From Candidatus Omnitrophota bacterium (lineage in GTDB: Bacteria > Omnitrophota > Gorgyraeia > Aquiviventales > Aquiviventaceae), in assembly GCA_023247235.1 (NCBI GenBank), contig JAHFGW010000007.1:1-47257 (forward strand): 47,257 bases of DNA. Direction: 5' to 3'. The first letter of the stretch is position 1; the number at the start of each line of letters is the position of its first letter. Below are positions 18,490-26,180 of this stretch, one piece after another. The notes beneath the pieces were generated by a model. It saw nothing but the letters and a program-made list of their open reading frames with translations, searched no databases and was not told the DNA's origin. The position numbers were made by a program, and so were the translations under genes.

Positions 18490-19326
18490 ATGCGGCCATC
18501 TGACGATTCCCTCGCCATCATCGCCGGCTCAGGCCGCTTTCCCATTCTGGTCGCCCAGGAAGCCAAACGCCAGGGCCGTCGCGTGGTGGGCATCGGCGTG
18601 CGCGGCTGGGTCCACCCGGAGTTCGCCACGCGCGTGGACGTCTACCACGAACTGGACATCGGCGCTCTGGGGATCCTGTTTGAGCGCCTGAAGCGGGATG
18701 GGGTGTCGCGCGTCGTCTTGGCGGGCAAGGTGACCAAACAGGTGCTGCTTGACCCCGCCGCCTTCGATGCCGCAGGCCGGTCGCTGCTGGAGTCGGCCCC
18801 CGACTTCTCCGTGCAGGCCCTCTTGGGCCAACTCGGCAGTCGCTTGGCGGGAGAGGGGATGACGCTGCTCGACTCCTCCAGCTTCCTGCAGGAGTTTCTG
18901 TGTCCGGCCGGAGTGCTCAGCGCCCGCCCGCCCAGCGCGGCCGAGCGCGAGGACGTGGCGCTGGGCGTGCGCGTGGCCCAGGCCATCACGCCGTTGGACA
19001 TCGGGCAGACGGTCGTCGTGAAGCGCCGGGTGGTGATCGCCGTGGAAGCGCTTGAGGGCACGGATGCCGCGATTCGGCGTGCGCACGAGCTGGCCGGCGA
19101 AGGACTCGTCGTCGTCAAGCTGGGCGGGGCTGCGCAAGATCGGCGCTTTGATCTGCCCGTGCTGGGCTTGGACAGCATCAAGGTGTGCCGGCACTCAGGC
19201 GTCACCTGCCTTGCCCTTGAAGCCGGCAACACGCTCCTGTTGGAACGGCATGCGGTGGTGGCCGCGATTGACGCGGCTGGCTTGTGCGCGCTTGGGATTG
19301 AGCCGGGCGCTGCCAACGCCCCATGA
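18490..19326 (+). CDS. lpxI: UDP-2,3-diacylglucosamine pyrophosphatase LpxI family
   Basis: SLAIIAGSGRFPILVAQEAKRQGRRVVGIGVRG...VVLAGKVTKQVLLDP...; context after lpxA. Confidence 0.85.
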   Translation: MRPSDDSLAIIAGSGRFPILVAQEAKRQGRRVVGIGVRGWVHPEFATRVDVYHELDIGALGILFERLKRDGVSRVVLAGKVTKQVLLDPAAFDAAGRSLLESAPDFSVQALLGQLGSRLAGEGMTLLDSSSFLQEFLCPAGVLSARPPSAAEREDVALGVRVAQAITPLDIGQTVVVKRRVVIAVEALEGTDAAIRRAHELAGEGLVVVKLGGAAQDRRFDLPVLGLDSIKVCRHSGVTCLALEAGNTLLLERHAVVAAIDAAGLCALGIEPGAANAP

Positions 19327-19820
19327 CGCCGCGCCGCGTCCATCGCCGGGGCCGCAGATCGCGCGCGGCGCGCCCGCCGCACCGGCGCGTGATCCGCGAG
19401 GTCTCCGCCGGCGGCGTGATCACTCGACGACGGAGCGGCGCCGTGCAGGTCTGCCTGGTGCTGCGGGATCGGCACGGGCCGCCGGTCTGGAATTTGCCGA
19501 AAGGCCACCCGGAAGCCGGGGAAGGTCTGCGTGACGCCGCGCTGCGCGAGGTGCGCGAGGAGACGGGCCTGATCGGCCGTCCGCGCGGCGCCGTCGGAGC
19601 CATCCGGTACTGGTACACCGCGCCAAAGGACGCGCCGCGTCGCGCCAAAACGGTGCATTTCTTTCTCATGGAGGCCGTCGGCGGCCGGTTGTCCGACCAC
19701 GACGCGGAAGTGCTTCAAGCCCGCTGGATGACCGTGCCCCAAGCGCTGCGGCGCCTGACGTATCCCGCCGAACGCCGCGTGCTCCAGCGAGCCCAGCGGC
19801 TCCTGGCGGAGGACGCATGA
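19323..19820 (+). CDS. NUDIX hydrolase
   Basis: Nudix box GHPEAGEGLRDAALREVREETGL; ATGA overlap with lpxI. Confidence 0.9.
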   Translation: MTPRRVHRRGRRSRAARPPHRRVIREVSAGGVITRRRSGAVQVCLVLRDRHGPPVWNLPKGHPEAGEGLRDAALREVREETGLIGRPRGAVGAIRYWYTAPKDAPRRAKTVHFFLMEAVGGRLSDHDAEVLQARWMTVPQALRRLTYPAERRVLQRAQRLLAEDA

Positions 19821-19975
19821 TGCCACCACCTGCTGCCGGCCGCCGAAGGTGGCCTCGGTCGGCTCGCGCGGCCACTGATTCATCGGGCCGACCGTGGCGG
19901 TGGTGCCCGCGTTCTCCGATGTCGTGCACCCTCCAGTGGACCGGTCACCACCGCCCGCAGCAGGTGGTGGGATGA
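19817..19975. repeat. Copy 2 of the ATGA-flanked inverted-repeat element
   Basis: TGATGCCACCACCTGCTGC (19818-19836) ... GCAGCAGGTGGTGGGATGA (19957-19975); ATGA at 19817-19820 and 19972-19975; internal stems CGGTCGGC/GCCGACCG (19856-19863/19887-19894) and GGCGGTGGTG/CACCACCGCC (19896-19905/19946-19955). Confidence 0.85.
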
Positions 19976-20658
19976 TTCCCCTTCGTGACACGATTCCCGC
20001 TGATCGGACGGCCTGGGTCATCCGAAGCCTGGTGGCGCTCAACGTCGCAGTGTTCGCGTTAGAGCTGGCCCAGGGTCCCGCGCTGGACGCATTCGTCTAT
20101 CGCTTCGGCGTGGTACCCGCCCACTGGCTCCTCAACGGCCCAGAGGACATGACGCAGTGGCCCGGGCTCCTCATCACGCTGCTCACCTCCCAGTTTCTCC
20201 ACGGCAGCCCGCTCCACTTGATCTCCAACATGCTCTATCTCTGGATTTTCGGGGACAATGTCGAAGACCGGCTCGGCCGCGGCCGATTCTTGCTCCTGTA
20301 CTTCGGCAGCGGGATCGTGGCCGCCGTGACGCAACTGGTCGCCACGCCCTCGTCATCGGTCCCGATGATCGGTGCCAGCGGCGCCATCGCCGGCGTGCTC
20401 GGGGCCTACCTGCTGCTCTTTCCCGGTGCGCGCATCCTGACGCTGGTGCCGCTTGGGTTCTTCTGGGAGCGCATCGAGGTCCCGGCCTTCATCTTCTTGG
20501 GCCTGTGGTTCCTCTTGCAGTGGTTCCAAGGGCTGATGGCCATCGGGCAGCTCGACGCGAACGTCGGCGGCGTGGCCTTCTGGGCCCATGTCGGCGGATT
20601 TATCGGCGGGATGATCGGGCTGATCCTACTGCGATCCCCTCAGCGGCGCCTGGACTGA
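19972..20658 (+). CDS. Rhomboid family intramembrane serine protease
   Basis: HLISNMLYLWIFGDNVEDRLGRGRFLLLYFGSGIVAAVTQ...MIGASGAIAGVLGAYLLLFP (GASG motif); multiple TM segments. Confidence 0.92.
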   Translation: MIPLRDTIPADRTAWVIRSLVALNVAVFALELAQGPALDAFVYRFGVVPAHWLLNGPEDMTQWPGLLITLLTSQFLHGSPLHLISNMLYLWIFGDNVEDRLGRGRFLLLYFGSGIVAAVTQLVATPSSSVPMIGASGAIAGVLGAYLLLFPGARILTLVPLGFFWERIEVPAFIFLGLWFLLQWFQGLMAIGQLDANVGGVAFWAHVGGFIGGMIGLILLRSPQRRLD

Positions 20659-20674
20659 CGGCGCGCACCCTGCG

Positions 20675-20821
20675 ATGATCCCACCACCTGCTGCGGGCGG
20701 TGCCCACGCGACAGCCACGGACTTCATAGGCACCGCCACGGCCGATGGCCGTGGCACAGGGAAGCTGCGGATCGGCCGAGGCCGCGCCATGCGGCGCGGC
20801 CAACAGCAGGTGGTGGGATGA
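20675..20821. repeat. Copy 3 of the ATGA-flanked inverted-repeat element
   Basis: TGATCCCACCACCTGCTGC (20676-20694) ... ACAGCAGGTGGTGGGATGA (20803-20821); ATGA at 20675-20678 and 20818-20821; perfect hairpins GCCACGGCC-GAT-GGCCGTGGC (20735-20755) and GGCCGCGCC-ATGC-GGCGCGGCC (20780-20801). Confidence 0.88.
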
Positions 20822-22035
20822 TCGGTGCCTCGGCGGCCCGCCTGTTGGCCGAGGAGAAACACGACTTTCCGCGCGTGACGGCCGCCTGCCCCTACTTCGG
20901 CCGCTGCGGGGGCTGCTCGCTTCAGGATCTCACCTACCATGACCAGCTGGCGCTGAAGCAGCGCCGGCTCCATCAGGCCCTGGCCGCGTTCGATCCTGCG
21001 CTGCGGCCGTCAATCCGCCCCCTGGACGATCCCTGGCGCTATCGCAACAAGGCCGAACTGACCTTCAGCCAGCTCGACGGGGAGCTGGTGCTGGGCTATC
21101 ATGCGGCGCGCTCGTTCTGGCGGGTCTTGGATGTCGAGGACTGCCTGCTCTTGCCGGAGCCGATGGTCGCGGTCATCCGCGACGCGCGCCGGCTGGCCCG
21201 GGAAAGCGGAGCCCCGGCCTACAATCCCAGGACGCATCAAGGCTTCTTTCGGCACCTCACGATTCGGCAGAGCCGCGCGACCGGCCAGCTCCTGCTCTGC
21301 GTGACGACGACGCCGGGCCCCGGCGAGACGCTGCAGCGCATGGCCGAGGCGCTCATGAGCCGGCATCCGCGCCTGGTCAGTGTGTGGTGGGGCCAACGCG
21401 CGTCCGTCGCCGACCTCGCGGTTCCTGAGACGTTGACCCTCCTGCGCGGCGCCGCGTGCCTGGTAGACCGCATGGGACGGTTTCGCATCGACGTGGGCGC
21501 GCTGACGTTTCTGCAGCCGACGCCTGCCCAGGCCGAGCCGTTGTATGACTATCTGCTGGACGCGCTGCCCGTCGCGAGGCAGGGGAGTGCCTGGGACCTC
21601 TACTGCGGGATGGGGTTGGTGGCGTTGTATCTGGCGCAGCGCTTCGAGCGCGTGTACGGGATTGATGCCGCGGAGCAAAACATTGAGCTCGCCACTCGCA
21701 ATGCGGCGTCCAACGGGGTGGCCAACGTGACGTTTCGGCTGGGCACAGTGGAAGCGCTGTTGGAGGACCGTCGGTTTTGGCTGCAGGAAGCGAAGCCCGA
21801 GTGCGTCGTCGTGGATCCGCCGCGCGCGGGATTGCACCCTCGGGCGGTGGCCGGCGTGCTCGCCGCCCGTCCCCGGTCGCTCGCCTATCTGTCGTGCAGC
21901 GTGCCGAGCCTCGTGCGGGATCTTCAGGCGTTGCTGGGGGCCTACCCGCGGTACCGGATCGAGCGGGTGGAAGCGTTTGACATGTTTCCGCACACGGCAC
22001 ACGTCGAGGTGTGCGTGGTGCTGGCGCGCTGCTAG
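20818..22035 (+). CDS. 23S rRNA (uracil-C5)-methyltransferase, RlmD/RumA-like
   Basis: CPYFGRCGGCSLQDLTYHDQLALKQ Fe-S motif; WDLYCGMGLVALYLAQRFERVYGID; VVVDPPRAGLHPRAV; YLSCSVPSLVRDL. Confidence 0.9.
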   Translation: MIGASAARLLAEEKHDFPRVTAACPYFGRCGGCSLQDLTYHDQLALKQRRLHQALAAFDPALRPSIRPLDDPWRYRNKAELTFSQLDGELVLGYHAARSFWRVLDVEDCLLLPEPMVAVIRDARRLARESGAPAYNPRTHQGFFRHLTIRQSRATGQLLLCVTTTPGPGETLQRMAEALMSRHPRLVSVWWGQRASVADLAVPETLTLLRGAACLVDRMGRFRIDVGALTFLQPTPAQAEPLYDYLLDALPVARQGSAWDLYCGMGLVALYLAQRFERVYGIDAAEQNIELATRNAASNGVANVTFRLGTVEALLEDRRFWLQEAKPECVVVDPPRAGLHPRAVAGVLAARPRSLAYLSCSVPSLVRDLQALLGAYPRYRIERVEAFDMFPHTAHVEVCVVLARC

Positions 22036-22862
22036 CGCCGACCTGGCGCGGGACGCGGACGCTCGATATACTGGGTGGACCGGAGGATCTGGAGCATCTC
22101 GCGGTGAATGCGGCGATTGGACGCGACCAGTTGGCCCTCGGCGAGGTGGGTGGGGCCCCCGGCAAAATCGCTGGTGCGGCCACCGGCTTCTTCCACCAGC
22201 AACAGCCCGGCGGCCATGTCCCACGCGCCGAGCGATTGCTCATAGAAACCATCCAAGCGGCCGGCAGCCAGGTACGCCAGGCTCAGCACCGTGGAGCCGA
22301 TGCGTCGGACCGCGCGACTGCGGGATTCGAAGGCCTGAAACCACGCCAGGGAGCGATGCGGATCGCGCCGAAAGGTGCTCGAAAACCCGGTGGACAGGAG
22401 TGCGGTCTCCAGACGCGGCGTCTTGGACACGGCCAGGCGGCGCCCGTTGGCAAAGGCCCCGCGGCCTCGAATCGCCCAGAAGAGCTCGCGGCGCATCGGA
22501 TCGTAGATGACCCCGACGACCGGCGCGCCCCGGTGGGTCAGGGCGATCGAGACACCGAACAGCGGAAGGCCGTGGACGAAGTTCATCGTGCCATCCAAGG
22601 GATCGACGATCCACTGATACGGCGCCGCTTCGCGCAGCGCCGGATGCTCCTCGCCGTAGAAGCCATGGTCGGGGAACGCCTTCAGCAATCGGTGATGGAT
22701 CAGCAGCTCCGAGGCGCGGTCGACGTCCGTCACCAGGTCGATCGGGCTGCGCTTGGTCTGGACCACCCGCGGCGCGCCGACATGGGCCGCCAGCAGCGCG
22801 CCCGCCTGCCGGGCGGCGCGCACGGCGACGTCCAAGCAACGAGGCAGTGACGTTGACGCCAT
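22032..22862 (-). CDS. Inositol monophosphatase family protein (SuhB-like)
   Basis: GFYGEEHPALREAAPYQWIVDPLDGTMNFVHGLPLFGVSIALTHRGAPVVGVIYDPMRRELFWA; ...LGAWDMAAGLLLVEEAGG. Confidence 0.92.
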   Translation of the reverse strand: MASTSLPRCLDVAVRAARQAGALLAAHVGAPRVVQTKRSPIDLVTDVDRASELLIHHRLLKAFPDHGFYGEEHPALREAAPYQWIVDPLDGTMNFVHGLPLFGVSIALTHRGAPVVGVIYDPMRRELFWAIRGRGAFANGRRLAVSKTPRLETALLSTGFSSTFRRDPHRSLAWFQAFESRSRAVRRIGSTVLSLAYLAAGRLDGFYEQSLGAWDMAAGLLLVEEAGGRTSDFAGGPTHLAEGQLVASNRRIHREMLQILRSTQYIERPRPAPGRR

Positions 22863-23127
22863 GGCGGCATTATATCGGAGGCGCCGGCCGGGCGGCAAGC
22901 CGCGACGCAAGGCCGGCCCGCACCCCCGCGCCGCCTTCACGCTCGTGGAGAACCTGGTCGTCGTCGCCATCCTGGCTATGCGGGCGGGCGTCGGGGTCTT
23001 GCAACTGTTGCGGGCGCGGATGATCGGGAATGAAGACCATGGGGATCCGTGTGACAACGGAGAACCGGGACGCGACAGCGGCGGATCCGCTGGCGCCCTA
23101 ACGCATGGGAGGTGCGAGGGGCCATGA
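22861..23127 (+). pseudogene. Truncated type IV pilin/pseudopilin-like peptide
   Basis: 88-aa ORF with class III signal motif A/FTLVENLVVVAIL (Glu5 kept) but no pilin-like body. Confidence 0.4.
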
Positions 23128-23561
23128 CACCACCTGAGGCGCAACGGCATCAGCGGCAACGGTTGTTCGTCAACCGGAACCTGCAGTCTCCGTTTGTCGG
23201 GCTCATGCTCTTCGTGTTGCTCATCATGGTCGTGGGGGCCTCGGCGGCCGTGTACTTCACGCTCTGGGCGACCCTCAAGAGCTTTCGAACGCTCTCCGAT
23301 CCCTCCAGCATCGCGATCCTGACCACCGTAGGGCTCCTTCTCGTCCTGGAGGTCTTGATCGTCGCCCCGTTGATCTTCATGGCCGGGCTCTATCTCACCA
23401 ATAGGGTCGCGGGCCCATTAGTACGGATCAAGGCGGCGCTGGAAGAAATGTCACGGGGCAACTTTGACGTCCGGCTGAAGCTGCGCAAGGGCGACCTGAT
23501 GGACGACGTCGCCGAGCGCATCAACTCGCTTGCCGACTCCCTGCGCCAGCGCAAGGAGTGA
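23124..23561 (+). CDS. Membrane protein with two TM segments and a C-terminal HAMP domain, no output domain
   Basis: SPFVGLMLFVLLIMVVGASAAVYF...LLLVLEVLIVAPLIFMAGLYLTNRVAGPLVRIKAALEEMSRGNFDVRLKLRKGDLMDDVAERINSLADSL. Confidence 0.75.
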   Translation: MTPPEAQRHQRQRLFVNRNLQSPFVGLMLFVLLIMVVGASAAVYFTLWATLKSFRTLSDPSSIAILTTVGLLLVLEVLIVAPLIFMAGLYLTNRVAGPLVRIKAALEEMSRGNFDVRLKLRKGDLMDDVAERINSLADSLRQRKE

Positions 23562-24688
23562 GGCAGTCGGCGATGCCCTCCGTCGAAACCGAGGCCTCTC
23601 CCGCGCGCCAGTATGCGGCAATCCGCTACCGCCTGTTGCTCCCGGAGCTCCTGGGCTCGATGGCCTGGCTGGCCTTCCTGCAGGGCAGCGGCATCTCCCA
23701 GTCGGTGGCCCGGTGGTGGGCCCGCGCCGTCGGCCCAAGCTGGCTGATGATTCTTGGGTACCTCGCGGTCATCGGGACGCTGAGCTACCTCGTCTTCTTG
23801 CCGCTGCATGTCTACCGCAGTCTGCTCCTTGAGCGCCGCTTTGGGTTGTCGCGCCTCTCGCTCCGCGGATGGCTTGCGCGCGAAGCCAAGCGGGTGGCGT
23901 TGAGCGGGCTGCTGGCCCTCGGGCTCATTGAAGGCCTGTATGCCCTGCTGCGCCACGCGCCAGGAAGCTGGCCGGTGTGGGCGACGCTCGGGTGGGTCAC
24001 CGTCTCCGTCATGATGGTGCGCGTCTTCCCAACGGTTGTGCTGCCGCTCTTCTATCGCGTGACGCCCTTAGAAGACCGCGGGCTTGCCGAGCGGCTCCTG
24101 GCGCTGTGTCGCCGGGTAGGACTGAGCGCCCTAGAGGTGTTCCGATTTCAACTCGGCGCGGAAACCCGCAAGGCAAACGCCGCGCTGGCCGGCCTGGGCC
24201 GCACGCGACGGATCCTGCTCTCGGATACCCTGCTGGAATCCTTCACGCCGGATGAAATTGAAGGCGTGCTGGCGCACGAGCTCGCGCACCAGCACTATCA
24301 CCACCTCACGGTCATGTTAGGGCTTAGCGCGGTAGGATCCTGGATCGCGTTTGCGTGGACGGATCAGATCGGTTGGTGGTGGACGGAGCGCCTGGGCCTG
24401 GACGGATTGGCCGATATCGCGGGCTGGCCGATGCTGGCCTTGTGGTTCTCGTTGTTGGGGTTGATCGGGCTGCCCATTCAAAACGGCCTCTCGCGCTGGT
24501 GCGAGTGGCAGGCGGACCGCTTCGCGCTGCGCACCACCGCGCCGCAGGCCTTCGCCGCCGCCCTGCGCCGGCTCGGGGAACTCAATCTCGCCGATCCGAC
24601 GCCGCCGCGTTGGATCGAGTGGCTCTTCTACGATCATCCGTCTATGACGCGTCGGATCGACGCCGCCCAGCGTCTTGCCGCCTCCTGA
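23558..24688 (+). CDS. M48 family zinc metallopeptidase (Ste24-like)
   Basis: ADKANAALAGLGRTRRILLSDTLLESFTPDEIEGVLAHELAHQHYHH-type region with HELAHQ; multiple TM; GTGA overlap with the upstream gene. Confidence 0.88.
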   Translation: MRQSAMPSVETEASPARQYAAIRYRLLLPELLGSMAWLAFLQGSGISQSVARWWARAVGPSWLMILGYLAVIGTLSYLVFLPLHVYRSLLLERRFGLSRLSLRGWLAREAKRVALSGLLALGLIEGLYALLRHAPGSWPVWATLGWVTVSVMMVRVFPTVVLPLFYRVTPLEDRGLAERLLALCRRVGLSALEVFRFQLGAETRKANAALAGLGRTRRILLSDTLLESFTPDEIEGVLAHELAHQHYHHLTVMLGLSAVGSWIAFAWTDQIGWWWTERLGLDGLADIAGWPMLALWFSLLGLIGLPIQNGLSRWCEWQADRFALRTTAPQAFAAALRRLGELNLADPTPPRWIEWLFYDHPSMTRRIDAAQRLAAS

Positions 24689-24799
24689 CTGTGCGGGACG
24701 TGGCGCTGAGGCCCGTTCGGCTGTGTGAAGCGAAAAATAGCGATGTCCCCAGGCGCGACGCAGGAGTAAGATGGCAGGCGCCACAGTCAGGAGGACACC

Positions 24800-25114
24800 A
24801 TGCTCGCTGAGCTGGAAATCATTCCCGTGGGAACAGGGAGTACGAGCCTCAGCGGAGTGCTCGTCGAGGTCGCGCGGTGCATCGACCGCAGCGGGCTCGA
24901 GTATCGCGTCGGTCCCATGGGGACGGTGATCGAAGGGACGTGGGACGAAATCATGCGGGTGGCCCGTCAGTGTCACGAGGCCGTGCTGCGGTCCAGCGCC
25001 CGCGCGGTGACGACGATCCGCCTCGATGATCGCAAGGACAAGCCGGGCTCCGGCCGGATCATCCAGAAGGTGCAGTCGCTGGAACAGGCGTACGGCCGTC
25101 CCTTGAAACGGTAA
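24800..25114 (+). CDS. MTH1187 / DUF77 thiamine-binding-like protein
   Basis: MLAELEIIPVGTGSTSLSGVLVEVARCIDRSGLEYRVGPMGTVIEGTWDEIMRVARQCHEAV. Confidence 0.85.
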   Translation: MLAELEIIPVGTGSTSLSGVLVEVARCIDRSGLEYRVGPMGTVIEGTWDEIMRVARQCHEAVLRSSARAVTTIRLDDRKDKPGSGRIIQKVQSLEQAYGRPLKR

Positions 25115-25118
25115 GTCG

Positions 25119-25673
25119 TTGTTCCCTCAAGGTCCTCTCGCGCTGCGCGCTCGGTTCGCCCCGCCTAGACGCCTCGTTCACTGGCTCGCGCTGGTCGTGG
25201 TGGCGGCGGCAGGGGCAGCCTGCCGCCCCGAACCGCCGACCGCGGCCACGGTCCGCCGCGTCGTTGACGGCGACACGGTCGAGCTCGCCGATGGGCGGCT
25301 CGTGCGCTATCTCGGCATCGACGCGCCGGAACTGCATCGGCGCACGCTGGCGGGCTGGGTGAAGGATCCGCAGCCCTTCGCACAGGCCGCCGCCGCCCGC
25401 AATGAGGAGCTCGTGCGAGGTCGCCAGATCCGGCTCGAATATGAAGGGCAGACCCGTGACCGATTCGGGCGGCTGCTCGCCTATGTGTCCGTCGAGGGCA
25501 CACAGGTCAACGCCGTGCTGGTCTCCGAGGGGCTGGCGAGGGCCTGGACGCCCGATCGGCCATCGGCTCGGACCGAGGAGTTGGCGACGCTGTCCGAGCG
25601 GGCGCGGCGCGCGCGGCGAGGGCTGTGGGCAGTGAAGCCTGACCGAGAAGAGCGCGAAGGGACTAGACGGTAG
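25119..25673 (+). CDS. Thermonuclease-like (SNase) predicted lipoprotein
   Basis: TTG start; lipobox-like AAAGAAC; VRRVVDGDTVELADGRLVRYLGIDAPE...YEGQTRDRFGRLLAYV...VNAVLVSEGLARAW. Confidence 0.85.
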   Translation: MFPQGPLALRARFAPPRRLVHWLALVVVAAAGAACRPEPPTAATVRRVVDGDTVELADGRLVRYLGIDAPELHRRTLAGWVKDPQPFAQAAAARNEELVRGRQIRLEYEGQTRDRFGRLLAYVSVEGTQVNAVLVSEGLARAWTPDRPSARTEELATLSERARRARRGLWAVKPDREEREGTRR

Positions 25674-26055
25674 GGCGGTGCGCCGCCAGCAGGCCCTGAA
25701 GCCATTCCCGCGCCTTCGTGGAGTGGCGCAGGTTGGTCAGATCAGGGTCCCGGCGAAGGTGCTCGAAGTCCGAGTAGCCCAGCTCGACGGCGCGGCGCAG
25801 CGCATCGAGCCCTTCATCGAGCCGGCTGAGCAGCGAATAGCTGCAGGCGAGGTTGTACCAGATGAGGGGATCGTGGGCCCGCAGGTGCGCCAGCCGCAAG
25901 TCGATCTCCAGCCCTTTCTCATGGAGTCCGCGGCGCGTATACGCATCCCCGAGCGGAATCAGGACATCAATGAAATCAGGGTAGGCGCCGAGGAGTTTCT
26001 CGTAGAAGGCGAGCTCGAAATCGAGGAGCTCTTGCGCTTTAGAGCGTCGCGGCAT
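25663..26055 (-). CDS. Small TPR-like protein
   Basis: FELAFYEKLLGAYPDFIDVLIPLGDAYTRRGLHEKGLEIDLRLAHLRAHDPLIWYNLACSYSLLSRLDEGLDALRRAVELGYSDFEHLRRDPDL. Confidence 0.75.
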   Translation of the reverse strand: MPRRSKAQELLDFELAFYEKLLGAYPDFIDVLIPLGDAYTRRGLHEKGLEIDLRLAHLRAHDPLIWYNLACSYSLLSRLDEGLDALRRAVELGYSDFEHLRRDPDLTNLRHSTKAREWLQGLLAAHRPTV

Positions 26056-26111
26056 GCGGGGTAATGATGCAGCACAACCAAGCAACGAACGAATAATGAT
26101 CCAACAACCTC

Positions 26112-26140
26112 TATTGTGCCGAGCGCGGCCGAGTTGTCAA
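26112..26140 (-). promoter_or_regulatory. Candidate sigma70-type promoter for the TPR gene
   Basis: Minus strand TTGACA - 17 nt - ACAATA, about 57 nt upstream of the start codon. Confidence 0.4.
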
Positions 26141-26180
26141 CGGGATATTTTCATGCGGCATCCGGGCGCACTCCGCTGAG

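Noticed and set aside
2419-20821. Integron attC sites as an explanation for the three repeat elements
   Set aside because: Structure is reminiscent, but the attC core GTTRRRY/RYYYAAC boxes are absent and no integrase is in the window.
2419-20821. CRISPR array
   Set aside because: Copies are far apart, palindromic over their full length, and lack regular spacers.
23124-23145. Possible fourth copy of the element (ATGACACCACCTGAGGC)
   Set aside because: Only partial match to the left end and no right arm; likely chance.
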